DNA of 12,328 nucleotides from NCBI GenBank assembly GCA_016185875.1, contig JACPMS010000008.1:1-12328 (forward strand). The letters run 5' to 3'. A program made the translations under genes and the position numbers. Origin of the DNA: Candidatus Woesearchaeota archaeon (lineage in GTDB: Archaea; Nanobdellota; Nanobdellia; Woesearchaeales; GW2011-AR4). Within the stretch, counting starts at the first letter, position 1; each line of letters opens with the position of its first letter. Under the pieces are notes generated by a model that was not told the DNA's origin, did no database searches, and saw only the letters and a list, made by a program, of their open reading frames with translations. This document shows positions 1 through 5,733 of this stretch, piece by piece.

Positions 1-642
1 CTTCTTCTGGCAGAGCTCTATGATTGTTTCAGGTACAGAAGTCCCGTTAATTGCTATGGAATTCTTGAAGCCGTTCTTTAGCAAATTCAATACATCTGCT
101 CTGCCCTCAACAACTATGATTTCATCGCTTTCATCTATTGCAGGACCTGCAGGCAGCCTGTCTTTTCCATATTCAACAATTTCCATTACCCTGACAGAAG
201 CAGCCACTTCATCTGCAAGCTCCCGAGAGTCAGGCATTGTTTGCTCTATCATTTTCTTGAGCAGCTCCTTTGCCCTCTCAACAACCATGCTTCTCTTGCT
301 TACCCTTACATCCTCTATATTTACAACCTCTATCTTGGCATTGCAAGGCCCAATTCTTTGGATAATTTCCAAAGCCGCTGCAACTATGGATGTTTCAGCT
401 TTGTCCAGAGAAGACGGAATGATGATCGTGCCTTTTGTCTTGCCTGTTCTGGTCTCTGTATTCACTTCAATTCTTCCAATCCTGCCTGATTTTTGAAGCT
501 CTCTTAATTCAAGGTCAGCCCCCAAAAGCCCTTCTGTCTGCCCAAAAATTGCCCCAATCACATCAGGCCTGTCAACTATTCCTTCAATTTCTATGGCTGT
601 GTGAATTATATATTTTGCCGCTACCGGGCTTATTTTACCCAT
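1..642 (-). CDS. dnaG: Archaeal DnaG primase-like protein, N-terminal part (partial at window edge)
   Basis: Read on the minus strand from ATG at 642, the frame is open to base 1 (214 residues). The start MGKISPVAAKYIIHTAIEIE and the segment VIGAIFGQTEGLLGADLELR are typical of archaeal DnaG. A Toprim domain begins near residue 170, with EGRADVLNLL placing the metal-binding glutamate at residue 179. The rest of Toprim and the C-terminal part, roughly half of the usual 400-450 residues, lie outside the window. The family is a bacterial-type primase homologue that in archaea associates with the RNA exosome; its part in replication priming is less settled. The start is fixed by GGAGG (652-656) nine bases upstream. 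It diverges from rio1 across a long non-coding gap. Confidence 0.93.
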   Translation of the reverse strand, partial: MGKISPVAAKYIIHTAIEIEGIVDRPDVIGAIFGQTEGLLGADLELRELQKSGRIGRIEVNTETRTGKTKGTIIIPSSLDKAETSIVAAALEIIQRIGPCNAKIEVVNIEDVRVSKRSMVVERAKELLKKMIEQTMPDSRELADEVAASVRVMEIVEYGKDRLPAGPAIDESDEIIVVEGRADVLNLLKNGFKNSIAINGTSVPETIIELCQKK

Positions 643-651
643 TTTAACCAA

Positions 652-656
652 CCTCC
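652..656 (-). promoter_or_regulatory. Shine-Dalgarno of dnaG
   Basis: GGAGG on the minus strand, nine bases before the ATG at 642. It supports that start and shows that this genome uses SD-led as well as apparently leaderless genes. A TATA-like TTTATT on the minus strand near 683-689 would start the transcript around 660. Confidence 0.75.
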
Positions 657-685
657 GCGTTTAAGAAGAAGCTATCTACTCAATA

Positions 686-706
686 AATTCATTAAGCAAA
701 TGAATT
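686..706. repeat. Short inverted repeat overlapping the dnaG promoter
   Basis: AATTCAT (686-692) and ATGAATT (700-706) are perfect arms around a 7-base spacer. They adjoin and overlap the TATA-like element proposed for dnaG, so an operator is possible. AT-rich arms of this size can arise by chance. Confidence 0.3.
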
Positions 707-739
707 GGATTGATGAACATGACAGCTCCTTGCTTTGTA

Positions 740-837
740 GCATTTAGAACAAGTTATCTTAAATTAAATCTACACCTTTATTTACACCAAATCTGAATTA
801 ATAATAATGAATGATGATGATAAGCTTGTTCTAATGC
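740..837. repeat. Long imperfect inverted repeat (18 paired bases per arm)
   Basis: The left arm (740-758, GCATTTAGAACAAG then TTATC) is complementary to the right arm (819-837, GATAAG then CTTGTTCTAATGC), with one single-base bulge in each arm. The 60-base interior shows no strong structure. On the plus strand the right arm is followed by five T. On the minus strand the arm is followed by TACAAA. It could be the stem of an untranslated RNA or a decayed element. No target-site duplication is visible at the ends. Confidence 0.5.
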
Positions 838-857
838 TTTTTAATCATTAATTTGTA

Positions 858-929
858 GCCCGTAACACTAACCCCAAAGCTCATTGCTTGAATTTATCGT
901 GAGCTCCATTTGGTACTCTCGTGACGGGC
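858..929 (-). ncRNA. Candidate structured RNA, H/ACA-like hairpin (speculative)
   Basis: On the minus strand GCCCGT plus CAC pairs with GTG plus ACGGGC as a lower stem. An internal loop follows (GAGAGTA on one side, GGTTA on the other). The upper stem is CCAAA/TTTGG, then a TGGA bulge, then GCTCA/TGAGC, closed by a 16-base loop. One base after the lower stem is ACA. Lower stem, pocket, upper stem and a 3' ACA are the layout of archaeal H/ACA guide RNAs. A TATA box on this strand (952-959) is centred about 26 bases before the first stem base, the usual distance to a start. I cannot see a clean kink-turn, which H/ACA RNAs normally have, so the class is uncertain. Confidence 0.3.
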
Positions 930-951
930 ATCACTTAGAAAGACAAGGAAG

Positions 952-959
952 TATATAAA
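952..959. promoter_or_regulatory. Near-symmetric TATA box, possibly bidirectional
   Basis: TATATAAA, preceded on the plus strand by purine-rich GGAAG resembling a BRE. Its centre is about 26 bases from base 929 (the 5' end of the minus-strand hairpin) and about 26 bases from base 981 (the 5' end of the plus-strand pseudoknot). The plus direction looks stronger. If used, it would give either a roughly 200-base leader for rio1 or a separate small RNA. Confidence 0.5.
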
Positions 960-980
960 TGTTTAGTTTGATATAAAAAA

Positions 981-1023
981 CCCCAGCAAAGCCTCTTGCG
1001 AGACCCTGCTAGGGAAAAAGAGG
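981..1023 (+). ncRNA. Candidate H-type pseudoknot RNA element upstream of rio1
   Basis: Stem 1 pairs 981-988 (CCCCAGCA) with 1007-1014 (TGCTAGGG), seven pairs and one C/A mismatch. Within its loop, 992-997 (CCTCTT) is complementary to 1018-1023 (AAGAGG), giving a six-pair second stem that crosses the first. The linkers are AAG, a nine-base stretch, and AAA, which is compact enough for a classical pseudoknot. The element begins about 26 bases after the TATA box at 952-959, at the expected transcription start. It could be an independent small RNA or a 5' leader element of rio1. I do not recognise it as a known riboswitch class. Confidence 0.35.
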
Positions 1024-1151
1024 TGATATTAAAACCAGCCCACAAAAACTGGATGGAGAAGTTTATATGTTACTACTATATAATAGAACTAGTATATAAA
1101 TCTTTCGGTGTTTTAACCATTATAGAGTGGTATAAGCATATAAGGATACTC

Positions 1152-1159
1152 TTAAATAC
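1152..1159 (+). promoter_or_regulatory. Proximal TATA-like box of rio1
   Basis: TTAAATAC is centred about 26 bases before the ATG at 1181. There is no SD before that ATG, which fits a leaderless transcript. A better-matching TATATAAA sits further up at 1093-1100 and would give a leader of about 60 bases. Confidence 0.4.
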
Positions 1160-1180
1160 TGGATTTTATTTTGCCTAAGC

Positions 1181-1897
1181 ATGTCAAAAAAATCAAAGCC
1201 AAAAGAAGAATTCAAAACCTGGGGAGATGTTTTTGACCAATTCACGCAAAGAACTGTATACAAGCTCATGACTCAAGGCCATTTTGAAGGCTTGGAAAGC
1301 CCAATCTCTATTGGAAAGGAAAGCAATGTTTTCTCTGCTTTAAGGAAAGACGCCACAAGGGTAATGGTCAAGATTTACCGCTTGGAAACATGCGATTTCA
1401 ACAGGATGTATGACTACATAAAAGATGATCCAAGATTTTTGCACATAAAAAAGGGAAAAAGAAACATCATATTTTCATGGGTGCAGAGGGAATATAGAAA
1501 CCTGATGAAGGCAAGAGAGGCAAATGTAAGCGTTCCAACGCCTTTGGCTTTTTCTAAGCATGTTTTGGTGCTGGAATTCGTTGGAGATGATGGAATCATC
1601 GCTCCTAAGCTGAAAGATTCAACTCCAAAAAACCCAAATGAATTCCTTAAAAAAATAATAGCGAATATGGGAAGATTGCACAAAGCTGGGCTGGTTCACG
1701 CTGATTTGTCAGCCTTCAACATCCTAAACCACAATGAAAGCCCTGTTTTTATTGATTTTTCCCAGTGCACGCCCTTGGAAAGCTCAAGAGCAAAGGAATA
1801 TTTAGAAAGGGATATAAGGAACATATGCAATTTTTTCAAAAAAATCGGATTAAAGGTAAGTGAAACAAGAGTTAAGGAACAAATTACAGGAAAGTAA
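1181..1897 (+). CDS. rio1: RIO1-type serine protein kinase
   Basis: The 238-residue protein carries the RIO1 signature. The nucleotide-binding loop SIGKESNVF is at residues 43-51, the ATP-binding lysine is probably Lys64 in VMVKIYR, the catalytic loop LVHADLSAFN is at 171-180 (Asp175, Asn180), and the metal-binding IDFSQ has Asp192. These are the RIO1 forms of the kinase motifs; RIO2 has an N-terminal winged helix that is absent here. RIO1 kinases/ATPases act late in small ribosomal subunit maturation. The next gene is a Pno1/Dim2-like KH protein of the same pathway, which supports the call. In many archaea eIF1A precedes this pair, but it is not visible here. No SD is seen, so the transcript may be leaderless. 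Confidence 0.95.
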   Translation: MSKKSKPKEEFKTWGDVFDQFTQRTVYKLMTQGHFEGLESPISIGKESNVFSALRKDATRVMVKIYRLETCDFNRMYDYIKDDPRFLHIKKGKRNIIFSWVQREYRNLMKAREANVSVPTPLAFSKHVLVLEFVGDDGIIAPKLKDSTPKNPNEFLKKIIANMGRLHKAGLVHADLSAFNILNHNESPVFIDFSQCTPLESSRAKEYLERDIRNICNFFKKIGLKVSETRVKEQITGK

Positions 1898-2000
1898 ATT
1901 TTCATTAACAAAAATTCAATAAAAAAACAAATAAAACAATCAATATAAAAAAATCAAAATCAATAAACTTAAAAATCAATTATAATTTCAGCTGAACAAG
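1898..2000 (+). other. A-rich low-complexity spacer between rio1 and the KH gene
   Basis: About 85 bases made almost only of A, T and C, with recurring AATCAA and CAATAAA words. It ends in the 10-base palindrome TTCAGCTGAA (1987-1996) just before the KH gene ATG. TTAAAAA near 1969-1975 lies about 26-30 bases before that ATG and could be its TATA box. No SD is present. Confidence 0.4.
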
Positions 2001-2543
2001 ATGGTAGAGTATTCTTATGAATTAAAGGTTCCAAGAAACAGGGTTGCTGTTATTATCGGAAAGAATGGCAGCGTCAAGAAAGAGCTAGAGGAAGCCACAA
2101 AAACAAAGCTCAGCATTGACTCGAAGGAAGGAGATGTTTTTGTCTCAGGCGAAGATGCTCTTGGCTTGTACACCGCAAGGGAGATAATAAAGGCGATAGG
2201 CAGGGGCTTTAACCCCGACATAGCAAGACTTTTGCTCAAGCCTGACTATATTTTTGAAGTTGTGGACTTAAGCGAGTTTGTCAAGTCAAAAGAGGCAATG
2301 CTGCGGTTAAAAGGCAGGGTTATTGGCAAGGACGGGAAGTCAAGAATGCTCATAGAGGAATTGACTGAATGCAATATATCAGTTTTTGGAAAGACGATAA
2401 GCGTAATTGGACTGCCTGAGTCTTCTGCCAATGCCAGGCAAGCCATTGAGTCCCTGCTTAGAGGCTCAACTCATGCAAATGTCTATAAATGGCTGGAAAA
2501 AAGAAGAAGAGACTTAAAAAGAAGGGCAATGATTGAGATGTGA
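2001..2543 (+). CDS. KH-domain RNA-binding protein, archaeal Pno1/Dim2-like
   Basis: The 180-residue protein has two KH domains. The first has IIGKNGS near residues 18-24; the second has RVIGKDGKSR at 106-115, a canonical GxxG loop. The tail HANVYKWLEKRRRDLKRR matches the typical end of the archaeal homologues of eukaryotic Pno1/Dim2. That family binds pre-16S rRNA near its 3' end and helps late 30S maturation together with RIO kinases. Its place directly after rio1 fits the role. The stop codon TGA (2541-2543) is followed by one base and then the top6B ATG, so the two are probably translationally coupled. Confidence 0.92.
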   Translation: MVEYSYELKVPRNRVAVIIGKNGSVKKELEEATKTKLSIDSKEGDVFVSGEDALGLYTAREIIKAIGRGFNPDIARLLLKPDYIFEVVDLSEFVKSKEAMLRLKGRVIGKDGKSRMLIEELTECNISVFGKTISVIGLPESSANARQAIESLLRGSTHANVYKWLEKRRRDLKRRAMIEM

Positions 2544-2544
2544 G

Positions 2545-4212
2545 ATGGCAAAGCAAGAATCAGAGCTAAAGGAACAGAAAGAAATGCCTATAGCATACGA
2601 ATTGGCTAAAAAGCAAAAAGAGATCTCTGTAGCTGAATTCTTCACAAAGAACAGGCATTTGCTTGGCTTTGACAACAAAAGAAAAGCCTTGCTGATGGCT
2701 GTCAAGGAAGCTGTTGACAACTCGCTTGATGCTTGCGAGGAAGCAAGAGTGCTTCCAGAGATAAGCGTTGAAATCATTGAAATGTCAGAGTTCAAGTACA
2801 AGGTTGTTATTGAAGACAACGGCCCTGGCATAGTAAAAAAGCAAATTCCCAATATATTTGCAAAGCTGCTTTACGGCAGCAAGTTCCATACCTTAAAGCA
2901 GGCAAGAGGCCAGCAGGGAATTGGTATAAGCGCTGCTGTCTTATATGCCCAATTGACAACAGGTAGGCCTGTGAAGATAACATCAAGGGTTTCAAAAAAG
3001 GAGCCCGCATTCTATTATGAGTTGAACATTGACACTCAAAACAACAAGCCGGTAATTGCCAAAGAAGAGACAGTTGAATGGGCAAAAGAGCACGGCACAA
3101 AGGTCGAGATTGATTTGGAAGCAGAATATGTAAAAGGGAATCAATCTGTTGACGAATATTTGAAGCAAACTGCGGTTATAAATCCGCATATCACGATTAT
3201 CTATACAAACCCAAAATCAGAGCAGGTGATTTATGCAAGGGCAACTGACAAGCTGCCAGACGAGCCAAAGGAAATCAAGCCTCATCCCTATGGAGTGGAG
3301 CTTGGAATGCTTATGGACAAGCTCAGATGGACAGAATCAAGGACTTTGCAGAGTTTTTTGACATCAGAATTCTCAAGAGTTGGCCCAGGAACTGCAAAAG
3401 AAATCTGCGAGCATGCTGCTGTATTGCCGAACACAAAGCCCAGTTTGGTAAGCAGGGACATGGCTGAAAAACTGCTCCAGGGCATTCAAAAAACAAAGAT
3501 AATTGCCCCTCCGACAGACTGCTTGAGCCCGATTGGAGAAGAGCTGCTTGAAAAAGGCTTAAGGAAGGAAATCAGGGCAGAATTTTACTGTGCAACCTCA
3601 AGACCACCATCTGTTTACAGGGGCAACCCCTTCATAATCGAGGCAGCCATAGCTTTTGGCGGAGAAATCCCAAAAGAGGAAAAATCAAATATTCTGAGAT
3701 TTGCAAACAGGGTTCCACTGCTTTATCAGGAAGGCGCTTGTGCAATGGCAGAATCAATCGTGGAAACAAACTGGAAGCCATATGGGCTGCAGCAGAGCGC
3801 TGATTCAATACCGTTTGGGCCTGTCGTTATTGTTGTGCACATGGCATCTGTATGGGTTCCTTTCACAAGCGAGAGCAAGGAAGCAATTGCGCATTATCCT
3901 GAAATAATCAAGGACATAAAATTAGCGTTGCAGGAATGCGGCAGGCTTCTTGGCACTTACGTGAGGAAGAAATACCGGATTTCAGAGCAGTTGGAAAGAG
4001 CAAATATGTTTGAGATGTACATTCCGGAAGTTGCTGGCTCATTGTCTGTATTGGCAAAAGAAAAAAAAGAAAAAATACTGCAAGGCCTGCAGAAAATGCT
4101 TGTGAAGCCCGAGATAAAGAAAGAAATTACTGAAGAAGGGGATGCTGACGATAAATTATACAGAATGGAGTTTAAGAAAGAAAATGAAGAAGCAAGAGAA
4201 GAAGCCAGTTAA
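2545..4212 (+). CDS. top6B: DNA topoisomerase VI subunit B (ATPase subunit)
   Basis: The 555-residue protein belongs to the GHKL ATPase superfamily. The N-box EAVDNSLDA is near residues 55-63, DNGPG is at 91-95, and the ATP lid YGSKFHTLKQARGQQGIGIS is at 110-129. A helix-2-turn-helix-like segment lies around 260-295 (SRVGPGTAKEICEHA). The transducer domain contains NWKPYGLQQSAD with a lysine (about 421) that matches the switch lysine contacting ATP. The subunit binds ATP, dimerises and drives strand passage with subunit A. A TTG four codons upstream (2533) is in frame, but ATG 2545 gives the family-like start and sits one base after the previous stop. The charged C-terminal tail overlaps top6A by 29 bases. 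Confidence 0.96.
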   Translation: MAKQESELKEQKEMPIAYELAKKQKEISVAEFFTKNRHLLGFDNKRKALLMAVKEAVDNSLDACEEARVLPEISVEIIEMSEFKYKVVIEDNGPGIVKKQIPNIFAKLLYGSKFHTLKQARGQQGIGISAAVLYAQLTTGRPVKITSRVSKKEPAFYYELNIDTQNNKPVIAKEETVEWAKEHGTKVEIDLEAEYVKGNQSVDEYLKQTAVINPHITIIYTNPKSEQVIYARATDKLPDEPKEIKPHPYGVELGMLMDKLRWTESRTLQSFLTSEFSRVGPGTAKEICEHAAVLPNTKPSLVSRDMAEKLLQGIQKTKIIAPPTDCLSPIGEELLEKGLRKEIRAEFYCATSRPPSVYRGNPFIIEAAIAFGGEIPKEEKSNILRFANRVPLLYQEGACAMAESIVETNWKPYGLQQSADSIPFGPVVIVVHMASVWVPFTSESKEAIAHYPEIIKDIKLALQECGRLLGTYVRKKYRISEQLERANMFEMYIPEVAGSLSVLAKEKKEKILQGLQKMLVKPEIKKEITEEGDADDKLYRMEFKKENEEAREEAS

Positions 4213-5332
4213 GGAACTGGAGGAATTTGGGAAGAAGCTTGTTTTGGACATTGAGAAAGGCAGAAATCCAACAATAGATTTTGCTTTAAGGTCATTGTCA
4301 AATGTTGTCTTTGACACAAAAACAAAAACACTCAGCTTGGGAGAGAAGCAGCAGCAGAGGGCTTTTTTCAATGTTAGTCATGCAAAAAAATTTTTACAGA
4401 CTCTTGAAGTCGCTAAAGTAAGCAAAAATCTGCTTGATGCAGGAAAGCACGCAAGCTTAAGGGATGTTTTTTACATGGCTAAGAGGACAATTCCGCAGTC
4501 AAACATAAATATTGTTGATGACCAGGTTGAGAGCGACAAAGCATTGGAGGACTTGGAGCTGATAACCGACTGCTCAAGGGAGCAGCTTAACATTAATGCA
4601 AACAAAATGGGCAGCGTAGCAGGCAATGTAATAATAGAGGACGCTCGCGACACAATAAACTGGGCAAAGCTTGGTAGTGGAGGCTGGAGCATTCCTTCAA
4701 ATGTTGAGGACATTGAGTTCAAAAGCATAAAAGCAAAGTATGTTATCTATATGGAGAAACAGGCTGTGTATATTGAATTTAAAAGCATAAAAGCAAAGTA
4801 CGTTATCTATATGGAGAAACAGGCTGTGTGGGAAAGGCTGCATGAAGACAAGTTCTGGGAGAAGCAAAACTGCCTGATTGTAACATCGCAAGGCCAGACC
4901 ACAAGAGGCATAAGGAGATTGCTGCAGCGCTTGTCGCAGGAGCATGACCTGCCTATTTATGTGCTTGCTGATTTTGATCCCTGGGGTTTCTACATTTACT
5001 CTGTTCTTAAATTTGGCTCAATAAACCTTGCTCATATGTCAGGCTCTATGACGCTGCAAAATGCCGGATTTCTTGGCATTACAGCTGATGACGTAACCAA
5101 CTACGACCTTAAAAAGCACTTTATAAAATTCAAGGATGTTGATCTGACAAGGTTGAAGCAGATTGCCGATTATGAATGGTTTAATAAAAACAAAGCCTGG
5201 CAGCGCCAATTCAAAATGATGAAAGACTTCGGAGCAAAGCTTGAAATTCAGGCATTAAGCTCAAAAGGCATAACATTTATATCAGACAAGTACTTGCCTG
5301 AAAAGATAAAGAAAGCAGAGTTTTTGGACTAG
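4184..5332 (+). CDS. top6A: DNA topoisomerase VI subunit A (Spo11-like) with an internal duplication
   Basis: The 382-residue protein cleaves DNA in topo VI and is homologous to Spo11. The winged-helix CAP domain holds SLRDVFYMAK at 91-100, where Tyr97 is the likely DNA-linking tyrosine. The Toprim domain has ADFDPWG with Asp263 and Asp265 as metal ligands. The first Toprim strand and its acidic residue occur twice in tandem: residues 177-195 and 197-215 are identical (KSIKAKYVIYMEKQAV core), so Glu191 and Glu211 both fit the family glutamate. After the second copy the sequence continues normally (WERLHEDKFWEKQN). ATG 4184 was preferred to an in-frame ATG at 4142, which lies deeper in top6B. 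No frame disruption is present, but whether the enzyme works with the extra 20 residues cannot be told from sequence. Confidence 0.95.
   Translation: MKKQEKKPVKELEEFGKKLVLDIEKGRNPTIDFALRSLSNVVFDTKTKTLSLGEKQQQRAFFNVSHAKKFLQTLEVAKVSKNLLDAGKHASLRDVFYMAKRTIPQSNINIVDDQVESDKALEDLELITDCSREQLNINANKMGSVAGNVIIEDARDTINWAKLGSGGWSIPSNVEDIEFKSIKAKYVIYMEKQAVYIEFKSIKAKYVIYMEKQAVWERLHEDKFWEKQNCLIVTSQGQTTRGIRRLLQRLSQEHDLPIYVLADFDPWGFYIYSVLKFGSINLAHMSGSMTLQNAGFLGITADDVTNYDLKKHFIKFKDVDLTRLKQIADYEWFNKNKAWQRQFKMMKDFGAKLEIQALSSKGITFISDKYLPEKIKKAEFLD
4711..4830 (+). repeat. 60-base tandem duplication inside top6A
   Basis: Two adjacent 60-base units (4711-4770 and 4771-4830) differ at five positions. Within the shared 19 codons the three differences are all silent (GAG/GAA, TTC/TTT, TAT/TAC). 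The other two differences fall at the junction codons. The reading frame is kept. Confidence 0.95.
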
Positions 5333-5333
5333 A

Positions 5334-5501
5334 ATGGAAGAAGAAAAAGCAGAAGATAAAAAAATAAAAAAAAGCGGTGTTCCGCTATGCTGTGTTGGCT
5401 GTGTTCGCTGGGAAAAATTCGGCAAGAACTGCTTCTATTACTGGGAAGGCAAAAAGCACTGCACGATGTGGGCTGGCTCCTGGGAAGAAGTTCCATTATA
5501 A
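5334..5501 (+). CDS. Small cysteine-rich protein coupled to top6A
   Basis: The 55-residue protein starts one base after the top6A stop (TAG 5330-5332, ATG 5334), so it is probably translated by coupling. A charged lysine/glutamate-rich N-terminus (residues 1-13) precedes a compact region with Cys19, Cys20, Cys23, Cys33 and Cys43, several tryptophans and a His42-Cys43 pair. The spacing (CCxxC, then single cysteines ten residues apart) suggests metal binding, perhaps zinc or a small Fe-S site, but does not match a motif I can name. There is no signal peptide or membrane segment. Its composition is protein-like and the junction is as tight as the others in this cluster. Function is unknown; a role linked to topo VI would be inference from position only. 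Confidence 0.7.
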   Translation: MEEEKAEDKKIKKSGVPLCCVGCVRWEKFGKNCFYYWEGKKHCTMWAGSWEEVPL

Positions 5502-5517
5502 ATTCTTTAATAACTTC

Positions 5518-5525
5518 TATAAATA
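5518..5525 (+). promoter_or_regulatory. TATA box of the tRNA-Arg gene
   Basis: TATAAATA is centred about 27 bases before the first base of the tRNA (5549). Transcription would begin at or next to the mature 5' end. A second AT-rich site, TTTAAAAC, at 5531-5538 is too close to serve. Confidence 0.6.
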
Positions 5526-5548
5526 ACTAATTTAAAACATATTCTTAT

Positions 5549-5644
5549 GGGCTAGTAGCTCAGCTTGGAGAAAACTTGTTTTCGAGCAAATAGAGCGCCT
5601 GCCTTCTAAGCAGGAGGTCGGGGGTTCGAATCCTCCCTGGCCCG
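5549..5644 (+). tRNA. tRNA-Arg (anticodon UCU) with a D-loop intron
   Basis: The acceptor stem GGGCTAG pairs with CTGGCCC (5637-5643), with discriminator G5644; CCA is not encoded. The D stem is GCTC (5558-5561) / GAGC (5593-5596). The anticodon stem is CCTGC/GCAGG with loop CTTCTAA (5603-5609), giving anticodon TCT, which reads AGA. The variable loop is AGGTC, and the T arm is GGGGG-TTCGAAT-CCTCC. The gene is 96 bases. Removing the 21-base insertion at 5569-5589 leaves 75 bases and a standard D-loop AGCTTGGATA that contains the G18-G19 pair and A20, which is an arginine identity base in many organisms. Confidence 0.95.
5569..5589 (+). other. tRNA intron at position 19/20 in the D-loop
   Basis: The precursor can fold into a bulge-helix-bulge-like structure. 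The central four-pair helix is GCTT (5563-5566) with GAGC (5584-5587). One three-base bulge is GGA (5567-5569) and the other is AAA (5588-5590). The inner helix is GAAAA (5570-5574) / TTTTC (5579-5583), closed by a CTTG tetraloop. Cutting after the second base of each bulge, the usual archaeal splicing-endonuclease rule, removes exactly 21 bases and restores a normal D-loop. The outer helix is the D stem, slightly relaxed. The boundary is ambiguous by one A without changing the product. Most archaeal tRNA introns lie at 37/38, so this is a non-canonical site. Confidence 0.85.
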
Positions 5645-5662
5645 TTTATTTTCCATCGTTCC

Positions 5663-5681
5663 GCAGGATTTTATATCCTGC
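5663..5681 (+). terminator. Hairpin downstream of the tRNA
   Basis: GCAGGAT (5663-5669) and ATCCTGC (5675-5681) form a perfect 7-bp stem with a five-base loop, following a T-rich stretch (5645-5652) right after the tRNA. The T-rich stretch is the likelier archaeal termination signal. The hairpin may help 3' processing or separate the tRNA from the next gene. There is no T-run directly after the hairpin. Confidence 0.35.
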
Positions 5682-5733
5682 ATTGCATGGTTTTGGTCAA
5701 GCTTTTTGCAAAAGGTTGTTCCAAATCGCAAAG

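Larger units (their letters stand above)
643..1180. other. Gene-poor 538-base divergent intergenic region between dnaG and rio1
   Basis: No convincing protein gene is present. The region holds the dnaG promoter and SD, a 7-bp inverted repeat at 686-706, a long imperfect inverted repeat (740-758 / 819-837), a second multi-part hairpin (858-929), a TATA box at 952-959, a pseudoknot-like element (981-1023), a small hairpin with CCAG/CTGG arms (1035-1052), and further TATA-like sites at 1093-1100 and 1152-1159. The 11-mer AGTATATAAAT occurs twice (950-960 and 1091-1101). The length and density of structure are unusual in such a compact segment, so one or more untranslated RNAs are plausible. Confidence 0.6.

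Noticed and set aside
20..647. Plus-strand frames opposite dnaG, the longest 158 codons
   Set aside because: The minus strand encodes a clear DnaG over the whole stretch; these are antisense shadows.
771..790. Short direct repeat TACACC (771-776 and 783-788) as CRISPR-like or regulatory repeat
   Set aside because: There are only two copies of six bases, with no array or spacer pattern.
740..837. Miniature inverted-repeat transposable element
   Set aside because: The arms fit in size, but the flanks (TTGTA and TTTTT) show no target-site duplication and no second copy is visible in the window.
1021..1060. Box C/D guide RNA (GTGATAT as box C, hairpin CCAG/CTGG)
   Set aside because: The box C match is poor and no CUGA box D follows at a suitable distance.
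996..1178. A 60-codon plus-strand frame starting at TTG upstream of rio1
   Set aside because: It has no SD, an unconvincing composition and no recognisable motif, and it covers the pseudoknot and several TATA boxes. The TTG start is arbitrary.
2533..2544. Earlier TTG start for top6B
   Set aside because: It overlaps the KH gene end and adds only four residues. ATG 2545 is a normal start with a one-base gap.
4142..4183. Earlier ATG for top6A
   Set aside because: It would extend the overlap with top6B to 71 bases and add residues unlike the family N-terminus. ATG 4184 gives a charged, typical start.
5549..5644. tRNA pseudogene with a random insertion
   Set aside because: All stems and conserved bases are intact, and the insertion folds into a splicing motif whose standard cuts restore the normal D-loop.
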